NCBI GenBank assembly: GCA_005281725.1
Contig: SSBO01000012.1
Location: 5,955,177-6,019,176, forward strand
Length of the DNA stretch: 64,000 bases
Direction of reading: 5' to 3'
DNA from: Wuchereria bancrofti
Lineage: Eukaryota > Nematoda > Chromadorea > Rhabditida > Onchocercidae
A model generated the notes under the pieces. The model ran no database searches. It was not told the DNA's origin and saw nothing but the letters and a program-made list of their open reading frames with translations. Below are positions 1 to 13,900 of this stretch, one piece after another. Numbering within the stretch: the first letter of the stretch is position 1; every line of letters begins with the position of its first letter. A program made the position numbers and the translations under genes.

Positions 1-230
1 GTTACAATCCTTATCAATGATAGAGGACCAACTTACAACAGATGATTACAAATCAGCAATGAAGGTATTGATCAGGCATTATTAACAAGATCTTCCAGCC
101 TGAAAGCCAAACTCAGATTTGATAGGTTAATAGGTTGTCAGCTCTAAACCAAATTTACTTGCAATGTCTAAGAGTTGTAAGGGTCTTGTATTCTGACGTT
201 CACTCCAACATGAGCAACTGATATAATGTT
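1..230. repeat. Degenerate dispersed repeat at window edge
   Basis: Short blocks here match blocks inside the large inverted repeat further right. The string agcctgaaagccaaactcag recurs around 41918 and, inverted, near 36600. The string ttacttgcaatgtc resembles ttgcttgcaatgtcg at about 39265 and 39493. The order of blocks is similar but diverged, so this is probably an old relative of the LTR-like repeat at the palindrome centre. No reading frame of interest was seen. Confidence 0.45.
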
Positions 231-1818
231 AAAATGAGAATAATTTTCACGACGATATTGGAAAAAAAAACACCATTAGGAAATGATAAAAATCATTTTT
301 TTAAATAAATATATGCGTTTAAAAAATGACTTAGAATCTCAGATATTCTCAGTCACTCATCCAAAGAAAAAGTTTTATTTTGGAATTCATAATGCTTACT
401 GTTTTCCACATGAAAAAGTTCTCAATGTATTTAAGACAGAAAACTGCTATTTAAATTTCAAATCCTCATAGGAAAGAAGTCTTTTTTTCAATGATTTTAA
501 AAAATTGCTCAGTTATTTGAGCACACTGGCTTATTAAAGTAGATTTAATTTGAATCAGTATTTGCTCACATGAAGTGATACAAACGCTCCTATAAATTTA
601 AATGAATGGTAAAATATAACGTTTTACATCATTGATGAGATATAATTCCCTCAAAAATAAATTCATTTTTCCGTTGTAATTATAATTTCTTCAAAAGGAT
701 AATCAGTGGTAAACATAACAAATGATAGTTACATCATTTGTTTAAGACCTTGTGAGTGTTTGCTGTGTTAATGTTCAAGTTATGATGCTATGTTTTTTGT
801 TTCTACACACATTTGTTATATTTTGAAGTTTGTTAATTTTAGAACCTCAAAAATAAATCTGTGGAACCTATTTAAACTAAACAGTCAGAAATCAGTCATA
901 AAAACAAAAGAAACTCCCTTCAACATCATTTATTAATTCGTCATAGTACTCTTTTGTATTACGTATTATAATGATCAATGCTGATTTCATTATATTTGCG
1001 TTTGGCTTGATGTCGTTTTATTATTTATTAAAATATGAAAATAAACTGTTTTTTCAGTATTTTGGTATAATCTATATCTGATGCTAACTTTCTTTGTACT
1101 TGTTTATGGTCTAGTTTTCACGACTCACTTTGGAATAGCAGCTATGATATAGCAGAACCAGTTATTTTGAGGGTTTTTCTCCATAAATCCTGGTTTTTGC
1201 AATGTTCTAATGAACTTTTCGAACACGTCATAAATTTCGAGGTTGAGAAACTGCATAAATCATGAAATAGGTGGCAAAAGAATTGATTCTGTCTGTCACA
1301 TCGTTTGTACTATTGTTGTTGGACTGAAGTGGATTGCATTCCATCTTTCTCATTCTGTGTGCTTTTTTGTTTAGTTGAAGTATCAATTATGGCTTGACTT
1401 TTGTTTCCAATTATTTTTCTCCTGTGTATATCATGTATATCTAAGATCTTATATATTTAGAGGATAATTAATGACCACCTGTCGAATGGACTGTATTGAG
1501 ATTTTGTTGTCGTTGCTTTGCAGATATATTTGAGTTTCAATTTGAAAGCAGAAGTAGTACAAATAAGACTTTGCAAATATGGACAACTTGCTTAAATTAC
1601 TAAAGTTAGTTCTATCCAATTACTAGAGTGTCTGGTCAGTTTATTCTATAAATTATTCTATAAAAAATGACAGTGTGAATCAAGTTAACAGAAACTTTGG
1701 TTTAGGATTTAAAAATGCTTGTCTAGAAAGGGTTATCACATTATATTCGGCTGGATTCCATGGATGGTTGGTTGGGGATTTCTCCACATTTGGCTGAGAT
1801 GAATTGTTGTGTTCCAGT
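231..1818. other. AT-rich intergenic DNA, nothing recognised
   Basis: Only short, low-complexity open frames are present. No exon with good splice sites, RNA gene or repeat family was recognised. Confidence 0.6.
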
Positions 1819-2396
1819 TGTCGCGGACTTTAATATCGCGAAACTCTAAAATATTATATGAGAGTTGTGAATATGAGTAAGAAATACGTTCTATGAAATT
1901 CTTTGCAATAATGTTTATTCTTTGGACTCTTTGTTTCCAGTCTTATGTTTAACTTGTAAATCTTTTACACATTGTTTACACGGTATCAGCTCCTCATTTA
2001 GTTGACCTCTGTTATGAGGTTAACAACTTTTGCTTAACTGATGTCCTTTGCGGTTTGTCAACTAGTAAATAGATTTGCTTGTAAACCAGGTCAATAGCTC
2101 TTTGTTAGACCGATTACTCTTTCTGCAGGTCAACCTCATATTGTAAATCATATACTTTGTTTATGCATAATGCTTGCTATATAAGGAGGTCAGCCTTGTT
2201 CAAGGGGGTATTGTGTGTTTTTACCAAGAACTAGTAGAGTTCACCTTCAGTTCTTCTCTATCAAGTTATTGTACTATTGATTCTGCTAATAAAGGAATTA
2301 TTTTCCTCTGTTACTTCACATACTTACACCTACATCCAACGAATTTCTCCGAAATCAACAACCTCTCCTAAAATAATAATTTTTTAAATCTTCCAC
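1819..2396 (+). repeat. Solo-LTR-like repeat (LTR family A), plus orientation
   Basis: This copy aligns over its length with minus-strand copies at 46112-46727 and, truncated, at 33460-33927. It begins TGTCGCGG and carries an LTR-style promoter: TATA-like ctatataagg at 2178-2187 and AATAAA at 2288-2293, followed by the downstream end near 2396. A short frame at 2174-2371 is shared with the minus copies but looks incidental. No gag, protease, reverse transcriptase or integrase frame lies beside it, so it reads as a solo LTR. The exact ends and any target-site duplication are not fixed. Confidence 0.6.
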
Positions 2397-5300
2397 GAAT
2401 GAAAAAGTGTCTTTTTTTCAGCTAAGACTAAACTGCATCACTCCCAAAGAAAAAAACCAAGAATGGAAGTATTCTAAAGTGACACAACGTTTGTGCTGCA
2501 GAAAATAAACTTTTGTGATTTTTTTTTTTATTCAATGATGAGTATAGCTGAGGATATAGTGATGACAGTAATGCCAAATGTTTAAGGGCTTATCTATTCT
2601 GTTAGCTACTAACATAAACTTTTCCAGAAGTGTCAATTACTACAGTTATCAATAATTATTTTATTGAATATCACACATTATGGCTTCCCAAGCTCTCTGC
2701 TGATATCGCGAATTATTCTCTATTATCTTATACCAACAATATTTTTGTTGAATGTTGAATGTAGTTTTGCTATGATGTACAATGTTTGTCTCATTGAAGA
2801 CTGTAGGTTATATGTCATTCAATACCTATGCTTTCCAGAATACTGGCTTGCACCGTTCAATTGTTGGATTTTTGATAGGAATCATATAAGTCGTCCTGTT
2901 CTAGAGAAGATGAAAGTTTAAACCAGCTGGAATTTGTTGTAATCATTTGCTAAAATAAAATATTACTATGCTAATTATTTCGTATTGGATTTCTCTTTAT
3001 AGGCACTTGATTTTTATCAACCAGAGCTAACATCCATTTTCGAAAAGTTTTGAAATAAAAGACTTACGTTTATTTTTAAACGTTTCTGGATATTGAGAAT
3101 CGGTGCTTCAAACTGAGGCTTTTTTCAGTTTCAAGTGATTTTCGCCGTGTAATTTCGCAAGTTATTCTTAATTGTTAAATTATAGACTAATGCTCTCAAT
3201 TTTATATGAGGTATATGTCTTCATGTCTATAAAAATCCAAAAAAGTTGCATTCTTTTTTCTACATGCACCCTAATCAGAAAGATTTGTATATGATTCTTT
3301 GTTCCGATCATATTCGCTCAGCTAATTTATTGCATTACACCCGAGCATTCACTTTTTCTTCATTTCATTTTCTGGTAGTTTCCCAGTTCTTCAAAGACCT
3401 TTTTTTTTCATAATGAAAGTTTCTCTCTTTCCGCATTTTCTGTTTCCTATTTTTCATGTTTCAAATATATCATTTGAATTTCCGTAAACACTTTCTTTAA
3501 AATCGTTATTTCTTTTACCTGGTTTTATTTTTCTGAAAATATTTTGCTAGAATAATTTGTTTCAGTCTGTTTCGATAATTTAATAATTTTTATGACTTTT
3601 TTTTTCAATCCAGTTTCATTTCAGTTTAAGAGAATAATGCAAAATATCGACGTTCATAACTAAGGTTCATAATTAAGGATAGTCATTAGGAAAAATAAAA
3701 AAAATCCGTCTGATACGATCTGAGAAAACTCCAATTAATAATCAAATGGGTTACCACATGTAACTTGAAATCTAAGTGATAAATTCTAACCATCTGTTGT
3801 TATCTATTCTCGCAAAGCTGACAGTTTGTCATCGCTTTTCGTCACTTTGTTTTGATATTTCCGGCTACAAGTTACAACTTGGCAACACATTTTCCCATGA
3901 ATTTGTGTTCGAGTATTTCATTTACTTAAATGAATGTATTATGCAGTTTATCTCTAGAGTAATGTTCTTCGAAATGGCCGTATGTGGCATTGTGAAGAAA
4001 GTACTAAAGGAGCAGTAAGTTTACAACATTAATCTTTCAAGCAAATTTCCTGATCATTGAAAAATTCTATTTTGCTGTAATACATCAGGAAATGTAAGTC
4101 ACCATGCCAAGTATTAATGATGATGCATCTTTTTGCTGACTACGTTTTATATCGTGTCATTCAAGTTTATTTTTCAAAATCGTTGAGTTTATTCTTATTT
4201 AATTATTCTCATTTTTTATAGTGAAAGTAATTTTCTTGTTCATTAGAAGATCTGAAGTTTGAGTGTTTTTGAATATTTAAATAATTTGTTATTTTTATAT
4301 AGCACGAAATTTAGCACTTCGTTCGAATAATAAAATTTCCAAACGGGCTTTTAATTACCATTATTTAAAAAAAGTTGATCTATTAGGAGGATTTTGGTTT
4401 ATTCTGCAATTGTTTTTTTTTTTTTTTTTAAATTAAAATATACTTCCTATACAATTATCGGTGTTCGTTTCATTGGTTTTATATTTTTTAAATCTAGGAA
4501 GTTTTTAAATGAAATTTTATGATATGTAATTACTGTTACTATCGGTGTTTCTTATCAAACAGAAAGTTGAATGATCAATATTTTAGCCTCTTTGATGGGC
4601 CAACATAATAGAAATATACTTTACTCAAATTATTTGAACAAAATTGGGGGCGCAGCACATTTTTAGTTGGGAAGAAAAGTTCTTTAAAGATAAGGTCTAT
4701 AGCATAATTGTTTAACTGTGATAATTTTAGTTTCTTTTTTTACCATAAGAAATTATGATTAGTGAAAAAGCTCAAATGATATTATTAATGTATATAGTAA
4801 TGAAATTCTTTTCTTTTCATTCAAGAAGTTCAAACACTAAACTTTAATTCAACTTTCTTTTCTAGAATAGCTGTTTCTGAATTTCAGAGGAGACTGTGGT
4901 TATGTAAAACTTTATGTCCTTATAGGGATAACGGCTGAGACAGTGATGAGTTTATTCAACTGTAACAGTTCAAAGTTTCTTGAAGTCGTCGAGCAACGAG
5001 GATCAATGAAAAGGCACCTAGTCGTGATTTTACATGCCAGTTTCTCATTTTATATGTATAGTTCCTTTTGCAGTGTTACTTATACATCTTTGCTACTCTA
5101 TTTTTCATGGATGATTGGACTGACTCAACATTCACTATGTTTGATTTGGAGTCAGCTTATCTCGTGCTATAGAAAAAAAACTGCTCCGAAACGCCGTATT
5201 ATCTTATGATGCTGGATATATTCTTCACTAAGGGATCTCACTTTCAGAAAATATTTCTAATGAATCTAATAAAACATCTTCATATATATTTTCGTTTTCA

Positions 5301-8300
5301 GAAGTGCCAGGATTTGCCTCCAATCGACAGCCTCGAACCCGATTTTATAAGTGTAAGCTGTTTATGACGTAAATATGATTAACAAGAATGCATTCTCCAA
5401 AATGAAGAAGGTGCTGTATTAATTAATTACAAGCAGACATTTATTATTTATATGAATGCGCGCTTATAAATGTAATGTAACTGCCGTGCTACAACGATTT
5501 AGACTTACTGCTTTAATTAGATTTTAAGTTTTTTCATCAAAATAAACATTTGAAAGAAATTGAAATTTAAAAGAAATTTTGGTGATAACAACATCGCCTA
5601 TAGCATTTTTGAAAGTTTTGGCTTATGTGATTTGCTGTAACGATAAATACAAGAATGAGGAATAAATACAAGAATGAAATAAATATTATTGATAATGGTT
5701 TGAAGGAAAAAAATGTGAGTTGCACTTATGGTTTTATGTTTAACTGACCATGTTAATTCTTTTTTCTTCCTACTAGTACATGCAGGTACTTTAACTGACT
5801 TCAGTAATTTTAATTTTATCAGGTTCTGCCATTACTTTTTTGTGGACAAAATATTACATCGCGTCTATCACATGAACCCGTTAGAGAACGAACAGAAGAC
5901 GGCTGATCCCTGTAACCAAAAAAAATTTCTAGCTTAAGATGATTTTGAATTGAACAAATAAGCGTTAGAAAGTTCGCTGGCCCCTCCTAGTTGGAAGGAA
6001 AGAAAAGTAACATGAAACATATGCAGAAATACCTAGACTGATATTTCAAATCTGATCGCATATAAAGCGTTCTGTTTTCTATAAATGCATAGTTGTTTCT
6101 AATTTGAATACTTGTTTGTTTCTTCATTATTCTGTTATCATTTCAAAATGGTTTATTTCATTTCGTGTCATTGTCAATGATTATAGTACTGCAGTGATAC
6201 AAAAAGGATTAAACATGTGATAGTTCATTTTTTTTTTTTGGACATAATCAGGTGCTGTTATCGTAAACAATTCCTACAGCGTTTATGATCGGACTGTCCT
6301 CGAATTTAATCTATCTCATGCAATAATACGCGAAGTTAGACATGTATTAATGAGCTTCTTGAAATTAATTCATTTGTGTTCCAAACAACAGAAAACTGAA
6401 TTCTTTCATTTGAATAAATTTAAAAAATTGTTTAGCAGTAAAAAAAGCGGAATTGATCTGCCGCCGAAAATACAAAATGCAAGTGTCAGATGATTCGTAT
6501 GTGGCTGATTGATGAATAATACGCCTATAACGTTTATTTTAGAGATGAGACGCTGTGGAGTTAACGAGGACATGTGCTAAAATATGTATCAGATGTAAAG
6601 AAAGAGATTTTTAGTCGGTTGACCATACTCAATGACCTCCAATAGCGATTAAGAACGATATGGAAATAGCTAGATGATGACAAGTACGCGAAATAGTGCA
6701 GTTAAGAAGGAAATTGCGGAAAGAAATAGTGCGCGCAAAAGGTGTTTTACTATCAAGGAAGGAAGACATCAAAGGAAGCGCCTCTTCTGACAGATAACTA
6801 AATGATGTGATGCGATCCTATGACTCGACCTTAACGATCGCTGATATTAATGATTATGTTGATGCCTGCTGCGTTTACCACATTTACTCTGCTCTCTCTC
6901 GCCAACAACATCAACGGTCTTTCAAGTTGAGCCTCATGATCGCATCATATTCAGTGCTTTCTCTCCTAATGTCCATTTATCCTCACAGTTCACATCCGTT
7001 GCACAGTTTCAATGTGTAAGCAATATACATGTACTTCTGTGACTAGTATTTAAAAATGCCACAATCATCACTAACAGTGTTTCCATATCAAATGCTTTCC
7101 TCTTCAACATATCAAGTATATGTAAACAATTCGTATAACTATCATATGAATATCTTACATTCTCAGTTTTGCTTACTGTTTTTGCGCTTAAATTTTAAAC
7201 AATTTAAAAATTATCAGAGCATCCATTTACAAAGATGACTTTTTCTTGACATTAATTTGGGAGAAATGCCAAGTACGTCAAATCTGGAAGTGATTGATAT
7301 TTAAATTAAGTGCTTTACCTTGTTAGTCGATATTGGCTGATCACTTTTGTTTTCAAGATTTATTTGTAACACGATGAAATGTTATAAAAAGATATTTCCA
7401 ACCACATGGTTACCATATGACTCTTTGTTGCCTAAAATGTTTTCTACCACTCCGTTTCTCTGATTCCCTCCTGTTTTTGAATACTGGTTCAAAAAGTGGT
7501 TTAGCTTATGTCGATTCCACTTTTTTAGTACTAGTTGAGCAACCCGCCTTTCATGTTGTTTAAAAAAATTTCCTATTGCACGGGGATGTACGATATGCGT
7601 ACTGAAATCCGAATTGAGGTACAGCGTACAGAAGTGATATTATTAGTCCAGGTCAGCAGCGAGAATTGAAAAAAAAATTTTGTCAAAAAATATTGAAAAC
7701 ACCTTAGTGATGCAAAAAATCCCAATTTCCTTTTGTTTTTGATGCGTTAACTTTTTTTCATACTGCTCTAATCTTATAGAATAAGGACTTTGAATAATAC
7801 AAACACCATGATTGGATTATTATGTTTATCCGTGTTCATTTTCATATTCCAGTAAAAATAAATAGAAAGTAAGCTGATAGATTGGTGTTTGAAATAAAAA
7901 ACCGAATTCAGCAAGGTGTAGGGTTGTGAATTTCTTCAACTTCACAATTTATAAGTTTATAATTCTATTCCGTATAACTCATAAGCTATTGAAATTGTGA
8001 AATTATAAGTGAGAAGAGTATGACAACTTCCCTTCCTTCTTCATTTTGATTTATTATTTTTGTAGTTGCAATGCATAAAAACTATGCGATATTGTTGTTC
8101 ACATGAAATATGTAAATGTATTTATCTTATATTACAAAAAATAACAAGTAGATAAGTTTGGAAACTAACTTAAGTTACAGTGTAAACAGTGCTGACTTGA
8201 GCTTGAATCTAAGAATAAATATGTTTAGTAGTGAATGCAAGCTTGCCCACTAAGTCTACGAATGAATTAGAACATTAGTATTAGTTTATATCCAAAGACA

Positions 8301-10783
8301 AAGTCAGGCCTACAAAATCAACATTTGAGCTTAAACTAGAAGTTATAATATATTTTATTATCCAAATATGCCACTTCTTATTTTGGTCATAAACTTAGTT
8401 TTGCAACGGTTTCAGATTTATCTTTCAAACTTAGCCAAGCGCTTTTTTTGTTTTCTTGAAAAAAAACTTCATTTTGAAGAAGTCATCTGGTTTCAAAATA
8501 TTTCAAAGTAGGACAGTCGTCCGAATTTCTTTTCTTTTAAAAGTATGGATGTGTCTTCGAATTTCTGAAGCTATTCAATTTCTAAATCAGTTTTAGGAAA
8601 AGATATTCACTTCAAAACTGGAATATTGAAAGACTCGAGCGAATTCAACTAACCCTTACTCAGGTTTTGAACCATTCGAATAGAAATAATCTTGAGAGAT
8701 ATTTGTCAGAAAGAGGAAGAATTTGTCAGAAAGAGAAAAAAAGTATCGCATTCAGGATTATTTATTTTCATGCTTACTTTCATGTTCTGTCGATATCGAC
8801 ATATCTCCTATGAAATTAAACTCTTCCAATCGTGGGATGTTATTTAGCAGAGACATATCGGCGTCTGTTATAAAACTAAAATTGCAAATTTCGTTAATAT
8901 TAAAATTCTCTCCTGATCTAATACTTAATGGAAGATGATAACGTATTAGTAGTATACTTAATTCGGGTGCTGATGAAGCACTAACGCCCAAATTCTGCAT
9001 TCTTTTTTTTTCAAAGTCCTAACTCTTTCATTTTTTAAACTTCCTAGATAAACCGGTTACAATAGACTGTTTTGGAATGAGGTGTATTCCAAAATAACTC
9101 TAAAAACATTACATTTTCTTGCAGTATGCTACCAGTTTACTTGTTGTTACTTGTTTGAAAAACGTCAAATGTATCGTTTCTGTGTTGAAAATTACACTCT
9201 TAAACTTAAACATGCTTAAAATTACACACATTCTACTAGTGTGGCTTTCCCACGTTTCTCCATCGTTTTCACTCGTAATTTTAAATTCTGTTTTAGTTGA
9301 TCGATCATTTAATTACTATAACTGAATTCAAAACTTTATCTGGCAAATTGTTGCCCTACTTATCAATAAATTCTAATATTGTCTTCGGTTTTGTTTTTTA
9401 ACATCCGCATAGTAAACACAAAGTTTCCATTTTGAAGAGGAGCGTTTTAAACGGAATCGTCATCGGATTTATTAGTATTTCAATAAGTTTGCTATTCCGA
9501 CTCGTTCAGCCATGCATTCATGAAAGTAAAACGCGGGGATAACAAAGGATTAGTAGTGAAATGAGTCAGAAGTGGGTCTCGAGGCTCGCAGATCACTTTT
9601 TTAGTAATGGTACCGTTAATCTGTGCCAATATTTCTATCTCTTTCTATGCGCGTGTTGATTACGTGTATATGGCTGTAAATGTGGATCCTTCAATCTTTG
9701 ATGAGAGAATTTTGTTCAAATTTCAGCTTGAAAATACCAACACTGCGAAGCTTTTATCCCATATTATTTTGGTATGACATCATTTTCCCGTCAGAATCGT
9801 GTCAGGAATCCTTACATTTAGACATTTAGAAGTTAGCGGTGGGAATTGATTGATAGAAAAGAATGGCTCTGAGGTTTCAGTCGAATGAGATTCAATGGGA
9901 ATGGAGTAAGTGTGAGAGAAGGAAAATTCTTATAGAATTAGTTTCATAGAAATTAAAGGGATGAAAATCTGAACGTTGTTTAAAAAGATTTGGCTTCAGC
10001 TATTCGGTTCGTTTGAGAAAGAAGGAACCGGGGAGAAAGTTTTTGGGAATCTTATTTTATACTGTTTGCATGAATAATAATTTTATGGGGTTCACTGTGT
10101 CAGTGAATCATAACTTAAACAAGTTTCTATTCATTCTACTTTTTTTTTATTGCATACCTTTAACATTTTCATATAATAATTCCAACAACAGCAAAAGCGA
10201 TGGTGAAAAATAATGAAAAATGCAATTGTCCTGTTCTATTTTTCATGTGATGGTCCTTTATGATTCCTTTATGATATTAACTTCTAAATAATAACTATTG
10301 CAAAGAAACATTGGTACAAATTGAAAAGTCTTCAGGCTGGCAGTTTTTGTTCTATTAGCGATTTGCTTAGCAAATTCATGATTTCAAGATCATCTGAATA
10401 AGGTCATTTCGAATAGGTGATCTTGCATATATTGTTCTTGTTGCATATCAGCAATAACACTGTAATAATTGAGTTTATTGATGTAGGCGAAACTAGATGT
10501 AGTTATCCGAAGGATGCTGCGCCCATCGAATTTTAGATTGCTCAATTGAATGCCTGCATGTAAGTTCATGTAAATTCAAATAATAGAATTTCTGGAAGAG
10601 ACTTTAAATAGTGATGGAAGTAGGGAAATCTCGATTCTTGATTTTTTTTAATGTGACGATAAAAAATGTGCATGTAGTACAATTGAAAACGGTTCTTAAA
10701 TTTGAAATTTGTGAGAAGAAGCTGAAATGAGAGAGACCAATTTGATATTTTCAAAAAGATCCACCAACCAATATAGTTTATAT
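2397..10783. other. Long AT-rich intergenic region
   Basis: About 8.4 kb without a recognisable gene. Open frames are short and do not resemble known proteins. Visible minor structure: a poly-T run near 4410-4430; an imperfect duplication of ttgtcagaaagagga at about 8704-8735; and ttcacaattt with its inverse aaattgtgaa near 7941-8000. A possible minus-strand exon at 8758-9000 is listed separately. Confidence 0.55.
8758..9000 (-). CDS. Candidate exon of an unrecognised gene
   Basis: An 80-codon minus-strand frame starts at ATG (9000) and has a mixed, protein-like composition with few low-complexity residues. A consensus-like splice donor (AAA followed by gtaagc) lies just before its stop. No homologue was recognised and I found no partner exon with matching phase nearby. 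It could be a terminal exon, a pseudogene fragment or chance. Confidence 0.2.
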   Translation of the reverse strand: MQNLGVSASSAPELSILLIRYHLPLSIRSGENFNINEICNFSFITDADMSLLNNIPRLEEFNFIGDMSISTEHESKHENK

Positions 10784-10939
10784 TGATAGGGTTCTTTGAA
10801 GAGCAGTTTCTGTCCGCAGACAGAACCTTGGTTTAAATAAAAAAGTAGGACTTCTAGAAGTCTCTGTTTTAACTAGTGTTGAATTAGATTTTGGTATCGC
10901 CATTAAAGTGGGTTTGTTTGATGTGCAAAAACTCTAAGA
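10784..10939. repeat. 156-bp dispersed repeat, copy 1
   Basis: By eye this is identical base for base to 18351-18506, which lies inside a prickle intron. It contains two small palindromes, gacttctagaagtc and the near-palindrome tctgtccgcagacaga. It has no coding potential. Perfect identity at two sites 7.5 kb apart implies recent copying, possibly a short non-autonomous mobile element; terminal inverted repeats and target-site duplications are not evident. Confidence 0.8.
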
Positions 10940-13900
10940 CTTTCCTAAAAGTCTTCGTTTGAAGGGCAAAAGTTCTTCCCAATCATCAAGCTTCCTATGG
11001 AAAATCTCTATCATAAATGTAGACTAGTCGAAGTCACCAACTAGTCAGTTGGACAAAATTTCTTTCCAAAATTCAAAAATTGGTTCGAAGTTAATAAATT
11101 TACAACATTCAACATTATTATACTAGAACAACGACCTCACTGATGGACTACTTAAGGACGTGGTATAGCAGAAACAGACAGTAGTAGTAGAGAAAAAATA
11201 TTTTATACTGGAGATGGAAAAAATTCTTGGTAAATTCAATAGGCTTATCTAATATGGCTTATCTAATAAGGCTTATCTAATATAAACTATATTTAATAAG
11301 TAGTTCTAAATTTGCAACAACGCGATGTTATTAGTGATAGCGAGATAAAGACAAATTGGATTAGGAGAGGAAAACGTAACAAAACAGAGTGAAATTCATG
11401 CAATGACAGCACTCATAAATCAAACCACTTCTCAGGTGGAGGATTCCGGGTTGTCTTTCCAGCTCTAAACTAGTTTTCAAAAGTGAACATTGCTGATGAC
11501 CTTGAACACTTTCTTGTCTTGGTTCGCTGTTATTTGTGACCCTCATCTGCTGAAACATTCAGGCAGTGCAGTGCAGACTTGTTTGCTATATATATATATA
11601 TATGCGCATCTATTCGTCCATACATATATATCTATCTCTGTGATTAAAATCTGCGTATAAAACCTTCATAAATCTTCCGACAACATTTTTTAACAGCATA
11701 TTTTTCCATTTGAATAACACGTCGTGTTTTTTTGCTCACTGGGTGGTCCTGATCATGAATCCTTGTGTCCATGTACGTGCATACTTCATATACTTTGCAA
11801 TTACTTCATTCAAAGTTTGCTTTCAATTTCCCTAGTTTTCTTAACAGTACTATGTGAACTTGTTTCTTTACCCTTTCACTAAAAACTCTTGTTTGTTTAC
11901 CCCTTTACTTTCTTCTGTTTGAATTTCATTTTGATCCTGTCATCATAAACATCACCATAACAACTATTGTTTAACTTAATATATTCAAAATCCTATTCTT
12001 AATGATCAAAGGAGATTTATTCCTTTTGCTAACTTCATAGGTTCATAGGTTGATCAAGAACGTAAGATTTAGATCCCCATTTCGTCTAACTTCTGCTTCT
12101 CAACTTATTCGTACTATCTAACGATTCGAAATTAGGAGTTATAACGGAGGTTGTTCAAAAATCTATTCGTTTGAAAAAAATTTCTATTCCATTATTACAA
12201 GTTTTCTTGATGAAACTAAACTTGGATTTAACTAAACTTGACCCAGTTCACTGTTGACTCTACATTAATCTGTTTTCCAAATTTTCACTTCTTTGCTCAT
12301 TTCTCCTACATAGCTTTTCTGCAGCTTGTGTAATTAACTACAAATGATTGTAGCCTCAGAATTCCCTATCTTCGGCTTATTTTATCCGATTAGATTGCTT
12401 TTTATTGTTGATTACAGTTTTTGAGAATTAGTTTTGCGGTGTTTATTTTTCATTTTTATTAGCTATTTTACCGACAACCCAATCTATTGGTAAGAGCGGT
12501 ACAGTGCAGACGACTGACGTTGTGGATCATTTGAATGGTTTGGCCTGTATCTGCATTGTTAGAGAGATACGGTGATGTATTTGCTTTACTAGATTTTTTG
12601 CGAAATATATCATCAATCCTCCAGAAAGTACCTGCTGGAAGGGTGAGGAAATAGCAAAAGAAAAAATTTTTTTTTCTTTTTATATCAATGAATAAAATGT
12701 TTTTGACAAAAGCAATTTATTTGTTATGTGACAGTTCAAAGGGACGGAATTCTACCCTCGTTTTGCACAACTGTTATTTTGACAAAATGATACGAGAGCT
12801 TTTTCATCTTCAAGTTATTTCGACGAAGAAAATTTCCAAATTTTAATAAGTTGCCTTGAATTTTGTCGAACAAATTTTTTTACCTAATTTTATAAGCGCT
12901 ATGAAAGCGATAAGCTCCAATGGAAAAATTGTTGTGCAAATCACGATGCTACGGTAACATTTTTTCTACTGTCTCCGGTGCGCATGTTATTTTAAATATT
13001 AATGTCGAAGAGTAGATGCAAATTGGAGATGCAACTCAATCAAAGAATGAACCTGGACGCAGCGAACTGTTTTGAAGATTGCTTTGTAAAAATCGAAAAT
13101 ATTTGTGAGCATGTGAGTTTCCGGATGGCATATGGTATTCTGCAACAAAAGAAGAATTGCAAGCGGTTATTTTGGACTAAAGTTTACGTTTTAAGAGGGT
13201 CCGAAGCAAGGAGGCCGTTAAAATGCCCAGCTGGTATTTACGAAGGTGGGGAAAGAATCGCCCGATTTTCTAAAATTTTTAAATGAAATTAAAATACGCA
13301 AAAGAGTTAATTGTGAATAGCGAGGGAGCAATTGTATAATAAGTTTTCGCAAGCACTCATTTCAATCAGAAAATCTGGTTTACGCGTTTCTTTGCCGCGT
13401 AATCTGCATAGTTAAAGCTCTAATATCTTGCAAACAAATGTGTCACTCATCAGTGCTGATAACTTGATCCCATATTTCTCACTTATCAGATATAATTTAG
13501 CGTAGCTCAGAACAGCTGAACGCTGTCAGTTCAATCTTGTAACATAATTTGTTCCTTCATTAACTTCATGTTTTCAGTTCCCAACCTGTAGTCATTCCCT
13601 TTCATTGCTGGATTTTGTGCAACTTCCTTAATAATAAATAATCCTGATCATAAATCCTTTTTAGTATCAGATATTTGAAAAGTACTACTCAAAGACCATG
13701 TTTATTTTGGTTTGATATATTTTAATTTCATGAATATTACTGCTCTTGCATTTGGAATGTTAACAGTAATCATTAAATTCATTCATTCCAGCTTAAGTTC
13801 AGTTCATTGTAGGAATTTATAATTTTCGAACTTGCATCACTCACTAACTTTGCCAAGTGAAAGTCCACCGTTACCAGTAAGTTTAGCGTAATAAAGTACG

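Noticed and set aside
13002..13286. 94-codon plus-strand frame, checked as a possible transposase fragment
   Set aside because: No helix-turn-helix or catalytic motif, no terminal repeats and no partner frame.
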